NCBI GenBank assembly: GCA_963995505.1 | Contig: OZ023193.1 | Location: 496,001 to 560,000 of the forward strand | DNA: 64,000 nt | Direction: 5' to 3' | Origin: Hypericum androsaemum | Lineage: Eukaryota; Streptophyta; Magnoliopsida; Malpighiales; Hypericaceae | Shown: piece after piece, positions 21,951 through 34,826 of the stretch | Numbering within the stretch: position 1 is the stretch's first letter | How the letters are laid out: each line of letters opens with the position of its first letter | Notes under the pieces: model-generated | Databases searched by the model: none | What the model saw: only the letters and a program-made list of their open reading frames with translations | What the model was told of the DNA's origin: nothing | Program-made: the position numbers and the translations under genes

Positions 21951-24900
21951 GGAATGGAGCCACCCAACTTCACCCACGATGTACTAACTTTACTTTGGCA
22001 AGTAAGCGAGGGACCTCTTTAAATTTCTGTTGGTTTCTGTTAGACAAGGAGGAGCACCCGTTTTGGTGTGGCAAGGTTCACCATAATTTTATGGTACCAA
22101 AGCCCGTGCGATCATCTGCCTGGTGGTATTCGTCGTAGATAATGTGTTTGAGAATATCACATTGTTTAGTATAAGATTTCGAGAGCAATCAATCTATAGT
22201 TTTAAGATTTTATGTTGAATATAAATACTTGCTTTGAGTTCTTTTGACAAGTGTCATCCACGTGGATGCAGGTGGGCGGGTTTCAGGTAAAGGGTGCAGG
22301 TGATCTCGGGTGTAGGCGATAGGGTCAGTTGTGATTCGGATAGAGGGAGGGGCTCATTTTTTGTGGTTGAAGTTTTTGGACCTTCCATTTGGAATAAGAT
22401 AAATGCTGATGTGGAGTTTGTCTTTGGTCGACACCTGTGTTTCCCTTTATCGCTTTTGGAGAATTATTGGAACAGATGGTCTTGTTTTATACTTTTATTT
22501 GGAAGATGGTTTATGGTTTACTAGAAGAATTAGAAAAAAATTCTACAAAAAAAGAGAATTAGAAAAAAAAAAGATTTAATGATTTTGTTAGTTCATCTTG
22601 GGCCCTGAACAAAGCCCATTTTGTCAAATGGCCCATAAGAACATCAGCTGTTTGTTTTCCAGGCCTAAAAGTCTCAGCTTGTTGGTGTCACTCAAGGCGC
22701 AATTACATCAGCTGTTTGTTTTCCAGGCCTAAAAGTCTCAGCTTAAGTTGAAATTTGTACGGAATTTAACTTTATCAATGTGCTATAAACATGAGCATAT
22801 AAAGACAATAACATGTCAAAAGATTAATTCACTCTTATATTATAAAATTATAATCTTAAGATGTTGAGTTTATTGCTAACTAATAATCAGAGTTGGTTCA
22901 AGTGACAAGAGATTTAAGAAAATATTTATTTCGAGTCTTACGAATGTAGAAAATACTATTGAGAGAATCACCACCTAAAATACGATGCGATAGTATTCTT
23001 TTCAAAAAACAAAAACATAAATGTTAAACTTTCAAAATCTGTGTCCCATAGAGTTTTTCTTCTTTCTTAATTTTTCCAAAAGAGACCACCATAGAGTTAT
23101 TTCCTTGGATAAATGCCAAAAGAGTCTCAATTTGGCCTTAACATCGTTAGTATGCGTGCCTTAGCCCCCACGCCTTTGGGAATAACGTTCGTGGCCACCA
23201 TAAGCAACAAGTGTGTCCATCCTTATTTTTATGGGTGTACGAGAAAACCCATGTCATATTTAGAAAGAAAATGAATTGGTATAATTATTTTACGAGATCA
23301 AAATGTCTAATTTGTATGGTCAATCAGATTTCTCAATAATATTTTTTCTTTAAAATAAATAATTATTAAGTTGTGGCGTTGGTACATGAGTCGATTGGTG
23401 CTGATTCATGAATCTCTTTTAGAGCTCTCCTTTGAATTTTTTATATAAGTAAATCATTTATATTATGAACATGTAAATGTACAGAGCACGTGTTGGCAAA
23501 CTAATCCCAAGAGTTACATCAAAATTTCTAAAAGTTATTGGAAAGAGTCCAACAAAAGCAAAACGTCTTGATCTCTCAAAGATATATGTATGATAAACCC
23601 GACCAATTGAATCAATCTCTAACCTTTAAGATATATGTATGATGAAAAAACTTGCGGTCAACACTCATGCCGTCAAAAATTACCTTGTTACGAGTATTCC
23701 AGATTGACCACGTAACCTCTCCAAAAAATATGAACCACAGCTTCTTTAACATACCTCCGTTTAACAAATTCATCCAGCATGTCAGAGAGCTCGACATATT
23801 GTTACCTGTACACCAAGACACCCCATCTTCTTGGTGAAGGAGTTCCAGAGAGACCAAGCAAACTTGCAATGGAACATGAGATGACAGGCACTTTGAATTT
23901 TGTTTTATACCTTTTTTTTTTCTTATTATTATTATCCACTAAAATGCTATGACGAATGTGCATGAGTGTAATATACATAATAGTATTATAAGCACTAAAT
24001 ATCGCCTAAACTCTCACTCTCAATATAGCATGGCCGGTTTACAAGCATTTAAATCAAGAGAGTTATTTTATCGTAATAAAGAGATCTTGATATCGAACTG
24101 TTAGAAACATAACAATGTTAAATAATTATTAAAAAAATTATCCCTTTTAAAAATATCACCAAACTCAAACATCCATTTGTTTGGGTCGGCTTGTAGGATT
24201 GTATGCAAGTATTTTTGTTTTCCTCTTCTTTTATAATTAATAAAGCAATTTTACCTATAAAAAACCCCAAAAAATAGCAAATTACTATCGGCTGTTTGTA
24301 ACCATATTTCTGAACTCGCAGGTACAGTAAGGGGCAATGTCACACGATTCTAACAAGTTCGTCCCATAATTAGAATCTTTAAGGGTAATTAAATGTTCAA
24401 GCGACCTATTTATGAGGTGGATTCCGTCCTTGTCCAATATCAATATGGATGACTATGCAATACAGTTTTTTTTCGACTGAATTTTTTTTAATAAATAAAG
24501 TTACATTACTCCTCATTATAAATACATAATTACACCAACTGTATTATTTATAAAATACCAAGCGTATTAGGTATTTGGATATCAGAGCTATATACTAATA
24601 AACACTATTACAATTTCCAAAAATTAAGCCCACAATCTTATCTTGTCCGTTTTCACAAGTTCCTTTTTATCAGGACCTCTTCACAAGTTGGCTAATGCAC
24701 CGAATAATCCGATTATTTGGACAAAATTATTTGTTAATATTAGTCTAAATCGATTAAAATTGTTAAGAATGAGACAAATGGTCAAGATCGGTTGCCGTTG
24801 TGGAACTAGTCAATGGCAACCGAGGCGTCGGTGGTGTGGCCCCAATAATCATAGAATGAGGAATTATAATGGTGGGGAGTTGCTATATTATACGTGTGCC

Positions 24901-25057
24901 TAACTAAAGCAGAGGAATATTCACCCCAAAAAAAAACTAAAGCAGAGGAATAATACCAAATAACTAAAGCAGAGGAAGATTACAGAGAGACGTGTCGTAC
25001 TCATCCTACTCAGGAAAAAGAGACCTTGTACTTTCCACTTTAGTTCGATTGAACGAA
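21951..25057. other. Intergenic region with one LINE-like remnant
   Basis: The HPR1 promoter occupies the first several hundred bases. A roughly 40-base duplication (CATCAGCTGTTTGTTTTCCA and following) occurs at about 22635-22682 and 22706-22745. Apart from the LINE-like remnant listed separately, only short frames without motifs are present. Confidence 0.45.
23612..23869 (-). mobile_element. LINE (non-LTR retrotransposon) reverse-transcriptase tail remnant
   Basis: An 85-codon minus-strand frame contains FGEVTWSIWNTRNKVIFDG, which resembles the W-x-I-W-x-x-R-N-x-x-I-F motif found after the zinc-binding domain of plant LINE reverse transcriptases. Flanking sequence is degraded, and no catalytic reverse transcriptase domain is present. 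The call rests on this one motif. Confidence 0.5.
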
Positions 25058-27578
25058 TGGCAAATTATTCTCAAGTTTATGATCTTTGGTTATCTTTTAT
25101 CTAGGGTTTCTGATTTTTGAAAAATGATTGTCTCGTCCCTAAGTTTTGATGATAATAGACTCTCGGGTTTCTGGTGCTGGAATATTCCATATTCTCTGGC
25201 GAACTCCTACTTGAAAAGACAAAAATACTCTTCCCACATAAAAAATAAAAAATCTCTTTTTCTCCTTTCATCTTCTTCCCCAATTCATCCAAACAAAAAG
25301 TTTATCAAATTTTTTTAATTAATCAAAATCAAAATCAACCAAAAACATAATTTGAGCCTCAAAAATCAGAAAAATAGATTTCTCCCCGCCCATCAAACTC
25401 CTACTTCAAATTAACAAGAAATTGAAGGAAGCCCATTACATTAATCTCTATGCACAGGCGACGACGGCCTTGATGGCCAAAATTTTCCCGGTGGCTGGCG
25501 GTCGAGGGCAGGAACGAGATGAAGGCACCGTCGTCACTGGTAACGACCACCAGTTTCGATGCCAGAGAGAGAGAGAGAGAGAGCGGGTTGAGGGAAGGAA
25601 TGAGATGAAGAGTTCTCCTTCCTCTGCAACGACTGCCGGCATCCTCCCCGGTTTCCAACCATGGTGTCCACCTCCCCGGCGTCCACCCTCGGCACCTCCT
25701 CGCCACCAACGTCTCCATCTCCGATGTCGACCTCACTGCCACCCTCGTCCACCGTACTGACCCCTCCCGCCCCGCCCCACCCCGCTCGTCTTTAGAGGGT
25801 TTCTAAGGAAACCCTAGATGGTGTTGCAAGCCTAAGAGATCCGATGCGTACGGGCAAAGTCCGATGGTGCCACCGTTCCTGTCCAAGATGTACGACCTGG
25901 TGGAGGAGGCCGGGTTGTTCAAGCAAACTTCTCCTTCGATGAGTTGAAATCGAGGTTGTTCCCCTTCGTTGAAATCGAGCTTCTCCTTCTCCTTCGCCGT
26001 CCTGTGAAATTTTGGATATTTTTGGGGATAAAATTAAAGGCAAATTACTCACTAGTCCTTGGTGTTTGATCATCCTCCCCCTCGGGCCCTGCATTTTAAA
26101 AACTAATTTTGTCATCTCCGACTTTGATTTTATAAACTCTCAGGTCCCTGCGCCAATAAAGTAACATCATCGGCTCTTTTTTTTATTTTTGGTCATGAAA
26201 ATGACCAAAGTACCATTAAACAAAAATTAAAAAATCAAGAACAACAAAAACAACAACAAAAAATCCAACCAAGATCAAACTAACTATTTTCAAGAACACA
26301 ACCAAGAATACCAAGACAAAAAAAAACTAAAATGCCGTCGTTTTGCTTGACGACAATGCCATTTTATTTATCTCCCCCTCGATTACAGATCCTGGCCCGA
26401 CGAGACGACGACTTCCTGGACTAGGCGCTATGCAAGGCAACTTTCTCTCCCCCTCAAGGTCAAGGTCTTCACCGGCGTCGTTTGGGTCCATGTGGTGTTC
26501 GAGATGACAGCGTCGTTTGGGTCCCCGACGTCGTTCGAGATGATGGCATCTACCACATCACCGCTGAGGTGTTCGCCAACCTCGTCACCTACCCGGAGAT
26601 CGCCGCCACTAATAACATCTCTAATGTTAACCTCATCGAGGTTGGGGAGAAGCGGTGGATGGGGCCCCCGTGGTCCACTATGGACTTGTGGTCGGAAACC
26701 CACGACGAAGGTGAAGCTCGAGAAGGTGAAGCTCGACGAAGGTGAATTGGGGTGGCTTGGATTTAAGGGTTTTAGTTGTCGGATTTCTGGGTTTTAAGCC
26801 CTTCGAGATTTTTGGATTTCTGAGTTTTGAGTTTTTCTTTTGTTGTTCTTAGTGTTCTTGAAAATAGTTAGTTTGATCTTGGTTGGATTTTTTTGTTATT
26901 GTTTTTGTTGTTCTTGATTTTTTTTAATTTCTATTTAAGGGTACTTTAGTTATTTCCATGACAAAAAATGAAAAAAGAGCCGATGATGTCACTTTATTAG
27001 CGCAGGGACCCGAGAGTTGATAAAATAAAATAAGAGGGACGGTAAAATTAGTTTTTAAAATGCAGGAATCCGAGGGAGAGGATGATCAAACACCAAAGAC
27101 TAGGGAGTAATTTGTCCTAAAATTAATCCCAGTATTTTTCAATTTCAATTAATCGCAGTATTTCAATTAATCCCCCCGTTTACCTTTTAATTAATATTTC
27201 TTTGTTTCTTTCTATCCAATTAATTGTGGTTTAGATGATTTTTATTGATGGTTGATTAGGAACAATCCATCAACTTTTCGACTTGAACTTTGATTCTTGT
27301 TAATGCATTGTTGATTCTCGCTGATGCGTTGTTGATTCTCTTGTTGGTTTTAAGCTTTATGGGATGAAGTGGAGAAGGAAGATATTTTTTATTTTTAAGT
27401 GAGAGAGATATTTTAGTCTTTTCAAGTGGGGATTCGCCGGAGAATATGAAATATTTTGGCATCAGGGACCTGAGAATCTATTATCATCTAAACTTAGGGA
27501 CGGGACAATCATTTTCTGAAAGTCATGAACCTTAGGGAGAGGGTGACCAAATATCAAGAATTTGAGAGTAATTTGCCC
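25058..27578. mobile_element. Mutator-like element B related to element A (hosts nested element C)
   Basis: Both ends share sequence with element A: GGCAAATTAC-type tips, then AAAATGATTGTCTCGTCCCT and TAAGTTTTGATGATAATAGA on the left, with the inverted counterpart at 27430-27578. Flanks TTGAACGAA (25049-25057) and TTGAATCAA (27579-27587) match at 7 of 9 positions. The interior at about 25.4-25.8 kb is GC-rich with short frames that may be captured exon sequence of unknown origin, including a GA run near 25566-25581. Element C is inserted at 26038-27117. No transposase is encoded. Confidence 0.78.
26038..27117. mobile_element. Mutator-like element C nested in element B, perfect 9-bp TSD
   Basis: Inverted ends (AGGCAAATTACTCACTAGTCC at the left; the matching reverse complement ends near 27117) extend about 180 bases per arm. 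Target duplications TAAAATTAA at 26029-26037 and 27118-27126 are identical. The interior (26.45-26.75 kb) is GC-rich with an 87-codon plus-strand frame (EVFANLVTYPEIAATNNISN) that may derive from a host exon, donor not recognised. Clean flanks show it jumped into element B after B was in place. Confidence 0.85.
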
Positions 27579-28250
27579 TTGAATCAATTACTCCTGGGGC
27601 TTTGGAAGGGAATAATTTGGTAGGAAAAAAAGGCACCGGAAGAGCTTTAGAGCAATTAAAAGGAAAAATTACTCTCAAGTCTTTCGAGTTTGTTTAAATA
27701 TATTCAAAAATTTTCCCTATTTGCAAAATACACGTCGACGTTTTTCTTGTTTGATTTTAGGAAAAATTACGCCCAGGTCCCTATAGTTTAGCCTCCCTTC
27801 CTCTGGGGTCCCTGCATTTTCGAAATCATTACTGACGTCCCCGAAGTTTGGTCTTAGAGACTCTCGGGTCCTTGACGGCTTTTTTTTTTGTAATAGAAAT
27901 GACCAAAATATGCTTAAACAAAAAATAAAAAAATTCACCTTCTCCAACCTTTGAAAAAAACACCAAAAATCAAAAATCAACCCAAAAATAAGATCAAACT
28001 AACCAAAATCAAGAACACAACCAAGAACCAAGAACATTGAGGAAAAAAAACTCAGACCAAAATTGACTATGGCTCTCCTCAACCAAGAACATTTGGTGAT
28101 TTTTCTCAATGTTCTGATTTCCATCATCGTCCTCGCCATTTTTGTCATCGGACCCGCCATTGCAGACGCTCACCGCCCTCCATCTCGGGACCCCACACCA
28201 CTCATCAACAACAGCGACATCCACAATCACAAATAAACACATAAGAAAAG

Positions 28251-28440
28251 ATGTCGAGTGCCTTGGACATGTCCCTGGACGACTTAATTAAGAACACCAA
28301 GAAGTCCGGATCCTGCCTTGGCAGAGGCGGCGGACGTGGTCGTGGATCCTCCAGCTCCGGCCCAGACCCTCTAGACGCTTACCTAACCGCGCCGCCAATC
28401 GCGCGGCTCCTCACGCATCAGCTCCTCTAGCGCTGACTTC
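28251..28440 (+). pseudogene. Captured ALY/THO4 (mRNA export adaptor) 5' exon fragment
   Basis: From 28251 the frame reads MSSALDMSLDDLIKN, then KKSGSCLGRGGGRGRGSSSS. This matches the N-terminal motif and RGG-like region of plant ALY/REF (THO complex subunit 4) proteins. After about residue 40 the original frame is lost; the adjacent frame continues with NRAANRAAPHA, another ALY-like stretch, so a small indel lies between. No RRM domain follows. It sits inside the composite element D, so it is best read as transduplicated host exon DNA. Confidence 0.65.
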
Positions 28441-29859
28441 CCCCCGCTCTTCTCGCTTCCACCTTTGATATCCTTCCCCTTCTCATCGACTTCCTCAAAG
28501 ACCACGTTCGCCCCTAGGGTGGGACCAGGCCCTTAGCCCCAGCAACAATCTCCTCGGCTTTTCAATAAAATGACCAAAATACTCTTAGAAAAAAAAACAA
28601 ATCATCTCCTTCCTCTCCATCGCCGGAGCTCCACCGCCGAAGGCTGGCAACAACAACAACAGATCACCGGAAATGCCAGGTGGTAGATCTGGGTCCATCT
28701 CCCAACGAACCCCGCTCCTCTGGTCACCACTATCCTCAGCCCCTTCCGTCAACAAACCCCGGTCATCTTGACGACAACACCTCCACCCGCCAAGAGTTAG
28801 TTGTGCTCACCTTTGGTCGGCTTCGTCCTTGTCGCCTCTAGTAACCAATCGGCGGGGAGAAGCTCGATCGCTTCAGCCGATGAAACCTGTCGTTCTTGGT
28901 ATGGCCACCCTCCGACAGAAAAACCTCCTCCTCACCCGTGTTGTTTCCGACAGATCTGATCTCTAGTGACATATCGGCCAACCCGTGTCGTTTCCGACCT
29001 CCAGAACCCCATCGCTAGTGGACATATCGGCCCACCCGTGGTCTGGAAGGTGGGTGTAGCCGAGGAAGATGCACTTTTGGATCTATGTCATGTTTGCTTT
29101 TTTTGAACCAGTTTCCGATGCACTTTTGAATCTGGATGAGAGTTTTTCTTTTTTCCGATGCACTTCTCGGTGGGACTTGTTCTATTTCTTAGTTTCTGTT
29201 GAACTCTTTAGAATTAGTTTTTGTTTCATGAGTGGTTATTCGATGGGGTTTTCACGTTTCTTTGTTGGATTCTTTATTGGATGAGGTGAAATCGTTATTC
29301 TGATGCACTTCTGGGTGGGACTGATTCCATTTTTTGATTTTCGCCGGAAAAGATAGTGTTCACCGGAAAAATGATTAGAGATCTAAGTTGACTGGAATAA
29401 AAGTATTTTCGTCATTTCAGTGACAAAAACAAAAAATAGTTGATGACATTAGCGAAGGACCCAAAAGTATAATAAAATCAGGAAAAAATTATGCTCAGAT
29501 CTCTGTAGTTTGGCATCCCTCCCTCTGGGGTCCCCGCATTTTTGAAATCGTTCATGACGTCCCCGAAGTTTGGTTTTTGAGACTCTCGGGTCCCTCACGG
29601 CTCTTTTTTTCATTTTTGGTCATAGAAATGACCAAAATACCCTTAAACAAAAAATATAAAAATTCACCTTCTCTAACCTTAAAAAAACACCGACCACCAA
29701 AAACCAACTCAAAAACAAGATCAAACCAACCAAAATCAAGAACACAACCAAGAACATTAAAAAAAAATCAGATCAAAATTAAAGGACGGGGATGCTGCCG
29801 TGGCGACTCCGACATCCCCACCACCGACTGTCGAGGAAGAGAACTAGGAAGCGTACCTC

Positions 29860-30020
29860 TCAGGATGCCGACGACCTCGACTCTCTCCCCTGGAATCCCT
29901 CTCTCGGTAACAACAAGCTCGGCGGTGGCCTCTTCTCCCTCGAGGTGATCGACGAGGCTGATTACGTCGCCCTCCAGATTCCCAAGCCGAGAGGCGACGA
30001 GAATGAGGGCGAGGACGCCG
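29860..30020 (+). pseudogene. Captured fragment resembling the N-terminus of DEAD-box RNA helicase 13
   Basis: The frame contains DADDLDSLPWNPSL and, after a gap, GGGLFSLEVIDEADYVALQ and IPKPRGDE. This order (SLPWN..., G-GGL-SLE-IDEA-Y, IPKP) recalls the N-terminal extension of plant RH13-type helicases. No helicase core motif is present. It lies between the arms of segment 29481-30677. The assignment is from memory of the family and is moderate only. Confidence 0.4.
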
Positions 30021-30775
30021 AAGTGCAGGAAGAGGGGGGAGAAGACGAGACGAGGTCGGACTGATGGACGCCTTCAGTAGTCGTCCCCCACCACGGGCTT
30101 CACCAGCGTTCAAATTTGACACATTGATGTCGGTGGCCTCCTGGACCGTCGCGGTCGTCGTCGAATTGGGTATGTCCTTCTGGGACTCGCTAGTGGCCTT
30201 GGAGCTTCATCCTCAGTTTCGCTAGTGGCCTTGGAGCTTCATCCTCAAATTTCGTCCGGATGTCGAATCAGAATTGAGGAGCAAAATCCCCAATCACAAA
30301 AATTAGGGTTCATCCCCAATTTTTGGGGATTTTAGGGAACAAAAATCAATTTAGTTCGACCTCGTCTCATCGTCCCAGTTTTTAAATTTTGATTTGAGTT
30401 TTTTTTCCTTAATATTCTTGGTTGTGTTCTTGATTTTGGTTAGTTTGATCTTGTTTTTGGTGGTTGGTGTTTTTCTTCAAAGGTTGGAGAAGGTAAATTT
30501 TTTTATTTTTTGTTTAAGGGTATTTTGGTCATTTCTATGACCAAAAATGAAAAAAAGAGCCGTCAGGGACCCGAGAGTCTCTAAAACCAAACTTCGGGGA
30601 CATCAGGAACGATTTCAAAAATGCAGGGACCCCAGAGGGAGGGACGCCAAATTACAGGAACCTGAGCATAATTTTCCCTAAAATCAAACACAAGGAACGT
30701 CGGTATGTATTTTACAAACAAAAAAGACTTTTGAATATATTTAAGCAAATTCGAAAGACTTGAGAGTAATTTCTC

Positions 30776-31324
30776 TTTTTTAATATCACCTAACATTTCG
30801 ATATTTACTGACTAGCTAATTCAGGTTTAAATTGGATAGTACATTTGAAAGGTAACAAATTGGATAGTACATTTGAAAAGTAACAAAATTTTCTCGATAT
30901 TTTTATTTAAACTAGAACAATTATTTTTGCTGGTTACACTTTAATTTGAGCCATGTGTAATGTAATTACTTTCAAATTTACGAAGGAAAGTATTGCATCA
31001 ATTTGTGGCCCAATTCAGTTCATGTCCGGACTAATCCGCATGGAAAATATAAAATTGCTGGGTAATTTCGAGGAAAAAACAATGAGTTGACTAGGAATTG
31101 AAATAGAGGGGATGTAATTTGACCATATCAGAAGTTCAAGGACCAAACTGAAAACTATCCACCAGTAAAACGCACCCTCTTAATTTTCCGTTAAAACCAT
31201 CTCTCTCACCCACAACTTTATCCTCTCCCCGCTTCTAAAAAAAACAAAACTCCCCTCCTCCCCCTCCGTTACAATACAAACTTTTCCTCTTAAACCTCCA
31301 AGAGAGAGAAAGAGAGAGGAGGCC
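30776..31324 (+). promoter_or_regulatory. Upstream region of the NicO-type transporter gene
   Basis: AT-rich sequence followed by a pyrimidine-rich then purine-rich leader (31195-31324), probable 5' UTR. A direct repeat of AAATTGGATAGTACATTTGAAA occurs at about 30829-30875. No gene is seen. Confidence 0.35.
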
Positions 31325-33903
31325 ATGGAGAGGCTTTTATACTCATCTTCTCCTATCTCTATAAGAGCCCACATCCTCAAACCCAACCCGTTCTTCCTTC
31401 CGCGCCGGGTTGACTCGTCCATGCCTGTGCTTCTCCACCCCGAGTTCAGGCGAGTCAACTCGGTCTCCTGCAAGCATGAGGGCCCACTCACCCCTTCGGA
31501 TAAAGTCCCGCCTTTTAACCCTCTCCGGGTCGATCCGCCAACTGGGTCGGTGCCAAAATTTGATTTTTCGAAGCCGATTTCAACTGGAGACTCTCTCAAG
31601 TTCAAGGTAAATTTTAATAGAATGGCGATCTGATGCAATTATGAGGTTTTGGTCTCTTTATCCGCTTCTGTTTGATGGGAATTCTGTTAGAATTGGTTGG
31701 ATTATGTGCTCGTTGAGCGATATGGTAAATTTCTTTGGAGGGTTTTTGATTGCTTGAAGACTAAAGTTCATTTCTTTTTTTTCGGGGCGGCGTGGTGGTG
31801 ACATAATTAGTGCGGTATTAGGACAAATAGTTGTGCTTAAGAAAAAGACTCAGTCGTGGATGTGCTGCCGGAGCTTAGCCTTGTTTACCGAATATACCGG
31901 AATCGAGATAGATGTAGTGGTGGAAAGATTGTGGATGAATGTTTAGTTGCCCCTTTGGGCATTTTCCAATTGTAGCAAGATTAATGTTGGGAAAAATAGT
32001 TGTGCTTTTCTAGGAATGTGTTGTGCGGAGTCAGTGTGGATGTGCTGCCAGAGTTTAGCCTTGCTCACCTAGTATGCCGCGATTGAAGTAGATCGAGTGG
32101 TGGAATGATTTTGATGAATGCTTCATTTTCCCCCCTGGGGCAATTTTCAATTGTATTGAGATTAATATTGGTGGCAAGTTGTGTCATACTCTCACGGATT
32201 TGATGTCACTCTGCTCTGCTCCTTTGCTGTGTATAATGAAAGTTGGTGCTGCAGTACGAAGTCTGTTGTGTGATGGAATATAAGATGGGGATTTTGCACT
32301 TAGGGGAAAGAGTAGGTACAGGTTAGGTTGTTTGACAAAGTTGTAGGTACAGGTTAGGTTGTTTGACGAAGTTTCTTGGAAATGAGAGAGCATCTGAGTG
32401 ATAGCTACCTGTTACTATAGGGGTCTTGGATATTATTTGAAGCGAACTTTGGCTTTTGAGGTTTGGTACTTCTGCCTGCCTTTGATGAGCCATGACAAAT
32501 CATTTCCCCATCTCATTCTGCCAACCGAGTAGTATGCATGAATATGAAACTAAGCTCATGAGCCTTACCACTGCTATCAAACATCCATAGCTTTGGATAT
32601 TCATTTGTTGTTCTTTTTCATCTACCGTTTCATATGGAGGAAGCGGGTATATAATACACCTTTTCATGCTAGTTTCGACTGTCAAACATATTTATTTTGG
32701 TTTATTGTAATCTCCATGATCTAGAGTTTTTATTTATAGGTTGCACCGTAGTGCAATTGGTGCTGCTTCTTTGCCTATCAAATGTGAAGAACCAAAATAT
32801 TTTTTTTAATTTGCTGCCTATTTATAACAGAGAATTTGTTATACTGCATCGTTCAAGCCACTTGCATCTGGTAGATGTTAATCATGTTTGTTACTGACTA
32901 GATGGATCTGGATGTTGTGAAACTCATAATTGGAGACTTATCTGGTTTGCATGATTTTTTTTTGTGTTGAAATTTTATCTCTTGCAGGATTTTTTTTAAC
33001 TGGAGGCTGCTTGGATCATTGAATTAATGTTGGATTTGAATCGGCTTTTCACTATTGCAGGCAGTTACTGCCGGTGCATCTATCTTACTCTCCGCGCTCG
33101 TCATGTTCCTGATCAACACGCTTTTTGCTTCACCTGCGCTTGCAACTTTCCATACTGCTGCCCAAACTGGTGGACCTGCTGCTGCGGCTGCAGTAGGGAA
33201 TAAGTTGATGCGCACTGAATTGCTAAGTAGTGCTTGGACAGGTTTCTTTGCGGGTTGCTTGCACACATTGTCTGGCCCTGATCATCTTGCTGCATTGGCA
33301 CCCTTATCTATTGGTCGTTCACGAATGGAGAGTGCAGCTGTTGGGGCACTTTGGGGCTGTGGTCATGATGCTGGTCAGGTCATTTTTGGCTTGCTGTTTC
33401 TTCTTCTCAAGGATCAGCTTCACATAGAAATTATTAGAACATGGGGGACAAGAGTGGTTGGTCTTACCCTCCTTGTTATTGGTGCTATGGGCATCAAGGA
33501 AGCTTCCGAGGTTCCAACACCATGTGTGGCCTTGGAAAATGGCGAGTGTGATGTTAGTGTCTACGAGGGAATAGAAGCTCCTGCAGCAGGCAAAAAGAAG
33601 ATTGGTTTTGCGACTTTCGCCACCGGGATTGTTCACGGGTTACAACCAGATGCACTCATGATGGTCTTGCCTGCACTGGCTTTGCCTTCCCGCCTGGCTG
33701 GTGCTGCATTTCTTCTCATGTTCCTGTTGGGAACAGTAATCTCAATGGGAAGTTATACGGTGTTCATAGGCTCGTGTAGTCAGGCGCTAAAGGATCGAAT
33801 CCCTAGAATAACCGAGAAACTAACATGGGCTTCATCCCTTGTGGCAATTGCCCTTGGCCTTGCCATTATAATTAGCCAGTTCTTCGGATTCAGTTTATAT
33901 TAA
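31325..33903 (+). CDS. NicO-family (high-affinity nickel/cobalt) transporter, probably plastid-targeted
   Basis: Two exons (31325-31606 and 33061-33903) give about 374 residues. The first 94 residues are Ser/Arg/Pro-rich with few acids and look like a plastid transit peptide. The second exon encodes several membrane helices. Family signatures include HTLSGPDHLAALAP (His162, Asp168, His169, an H-x5-D-H variant of the bacterial H-x4-D-H motif), GALWGCGHDAGQ and GIVHGLQPDA, all His/Asp-bearing segments expected to line a metal path. Arabidopsis orthologues (AT2G16800, AT4G35080) are annotated high-affinity nickel-transport proteins, but substrate is not proven for plants. The 1.45-kb intron contains an imperfect duplication of about 150-180 bases (31.86-32.15 kb). 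Confidence 0.9.
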
Positions 33904-34826
33904 ATCAGTTCCTCGGCATCAACATCCCAAGTTGCAGACAACCCTTTTAGTGTCAGAGAAAGATCTTTTAGAATGAGAATTCCGTTTAGTTACGGCCACA
34001 ATCACTTCTATGCAACAGATTGTTGGAGAGGGTCAATGTACTTACTGTTGTTCCTCTTCCTTTCCCAAATTTGTGACTTTGCAACCTAAAAGTACAGGGT
34101 CGGTGTAGTCTTTAAGAAGCTTTTGCCTTCGGTTATGGTAGGATCTAAATTCAGCTTTGTGATCAGAATAATGTTCCACTGATATCTATTTGATCCCTCT
34201 CAGTTTTACCGAGTCTGTCATATTTTCTCTTTTTTAGAATATGAATGCGTCCGTCGGGAGCTTTATTATTGAAAATTCAGCATGTCATCGAGTTTTTTTT
34301 AAAGAGAATTAAAGTCTTTTAAACTTGTATGCTTTTGTTTGCAAGCCCATGTACACATTTAACAAGTCCATGCTTTTGTTTACAAATGAATAAAAATTCA
34401 GGCTACAAAATTTGCTTCCAATTTCTGTCACAAAACTGATACTCCTTTTTCTTTAGCCAACACGATTCAATAAATATGATTTTCTGCTAAATATTAGGTC
34501 GAAGTGACTGAAGGTCCTCCATATTTTCCATGGAAGGTGGCCACAAACCAACATGGTTTTCCACGCTGCTAATGTAGAAATCTTGAACTAGCGTAAGATC
34601 TTCATGACCCTTACCAGGGCCCCCTAATCTATACAAGTCAAGACTAGAAAACAATAATCAAACAATTCTTACAGAAAACTCTAGTCTGAAACTTGTCAAA
34701 GAAAGACCCACAGAAACAGTATTTCTTCGCTGTCACATTGGTGGAGAACTCGACTGTGATTTTCGTTTCATCGATGAACGTCGTGACCCAACAGCAAGCT
34801 CTCAATGCTAGGGATGGATAAAGGCC
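33904..34826. other. Intergenic region between convergent genes
   Basis: Holds the 3' UTRs of the NicO gene (plus strand) and the PIS gene (minus strand). No additional gene is apparent. Confidence 0.5.

Larger units (their letters stand above)
27661..30775. mobile_element. Composite Mutator-like fold-back element D/E
   Basis: The outer arms (27661-27960 and about 30450-30775) are inverted repeats over some 300 bases, including ATTACTCTCAAGTCTTTCGA at the edge and the inner block CTCTGGGGTCCCTGCATTTT. A second copy of the inner block lies at 29481 in the same orientation as the left arm. The segment 29481-30677 is flanked by ATAAAATCA and CTAAAATCA (8 of 9), so it may be a separate insertion. 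The interior carries two gene-like fragments listed separately (ALY/THO4-like and DEAD-box-like). No target duplication was established for the outermost ends. Confidence 0.65.

Noticed and set aside
22425..22434. Possible ZDRE (bZIP19/23 site) reading GTGTCGACCA on the minus strand
   Set aside because: One mismatch to RTGTCGACAY and not in the promoter of a zinc-transport gene; no perfect site was found near the metal-related genes.
33319..33636. 105-codon antisense frame in NicO exon 2
   Set aside because: It is a shadow of the well-supported plus-strand coding sequence, with no motif of its own.
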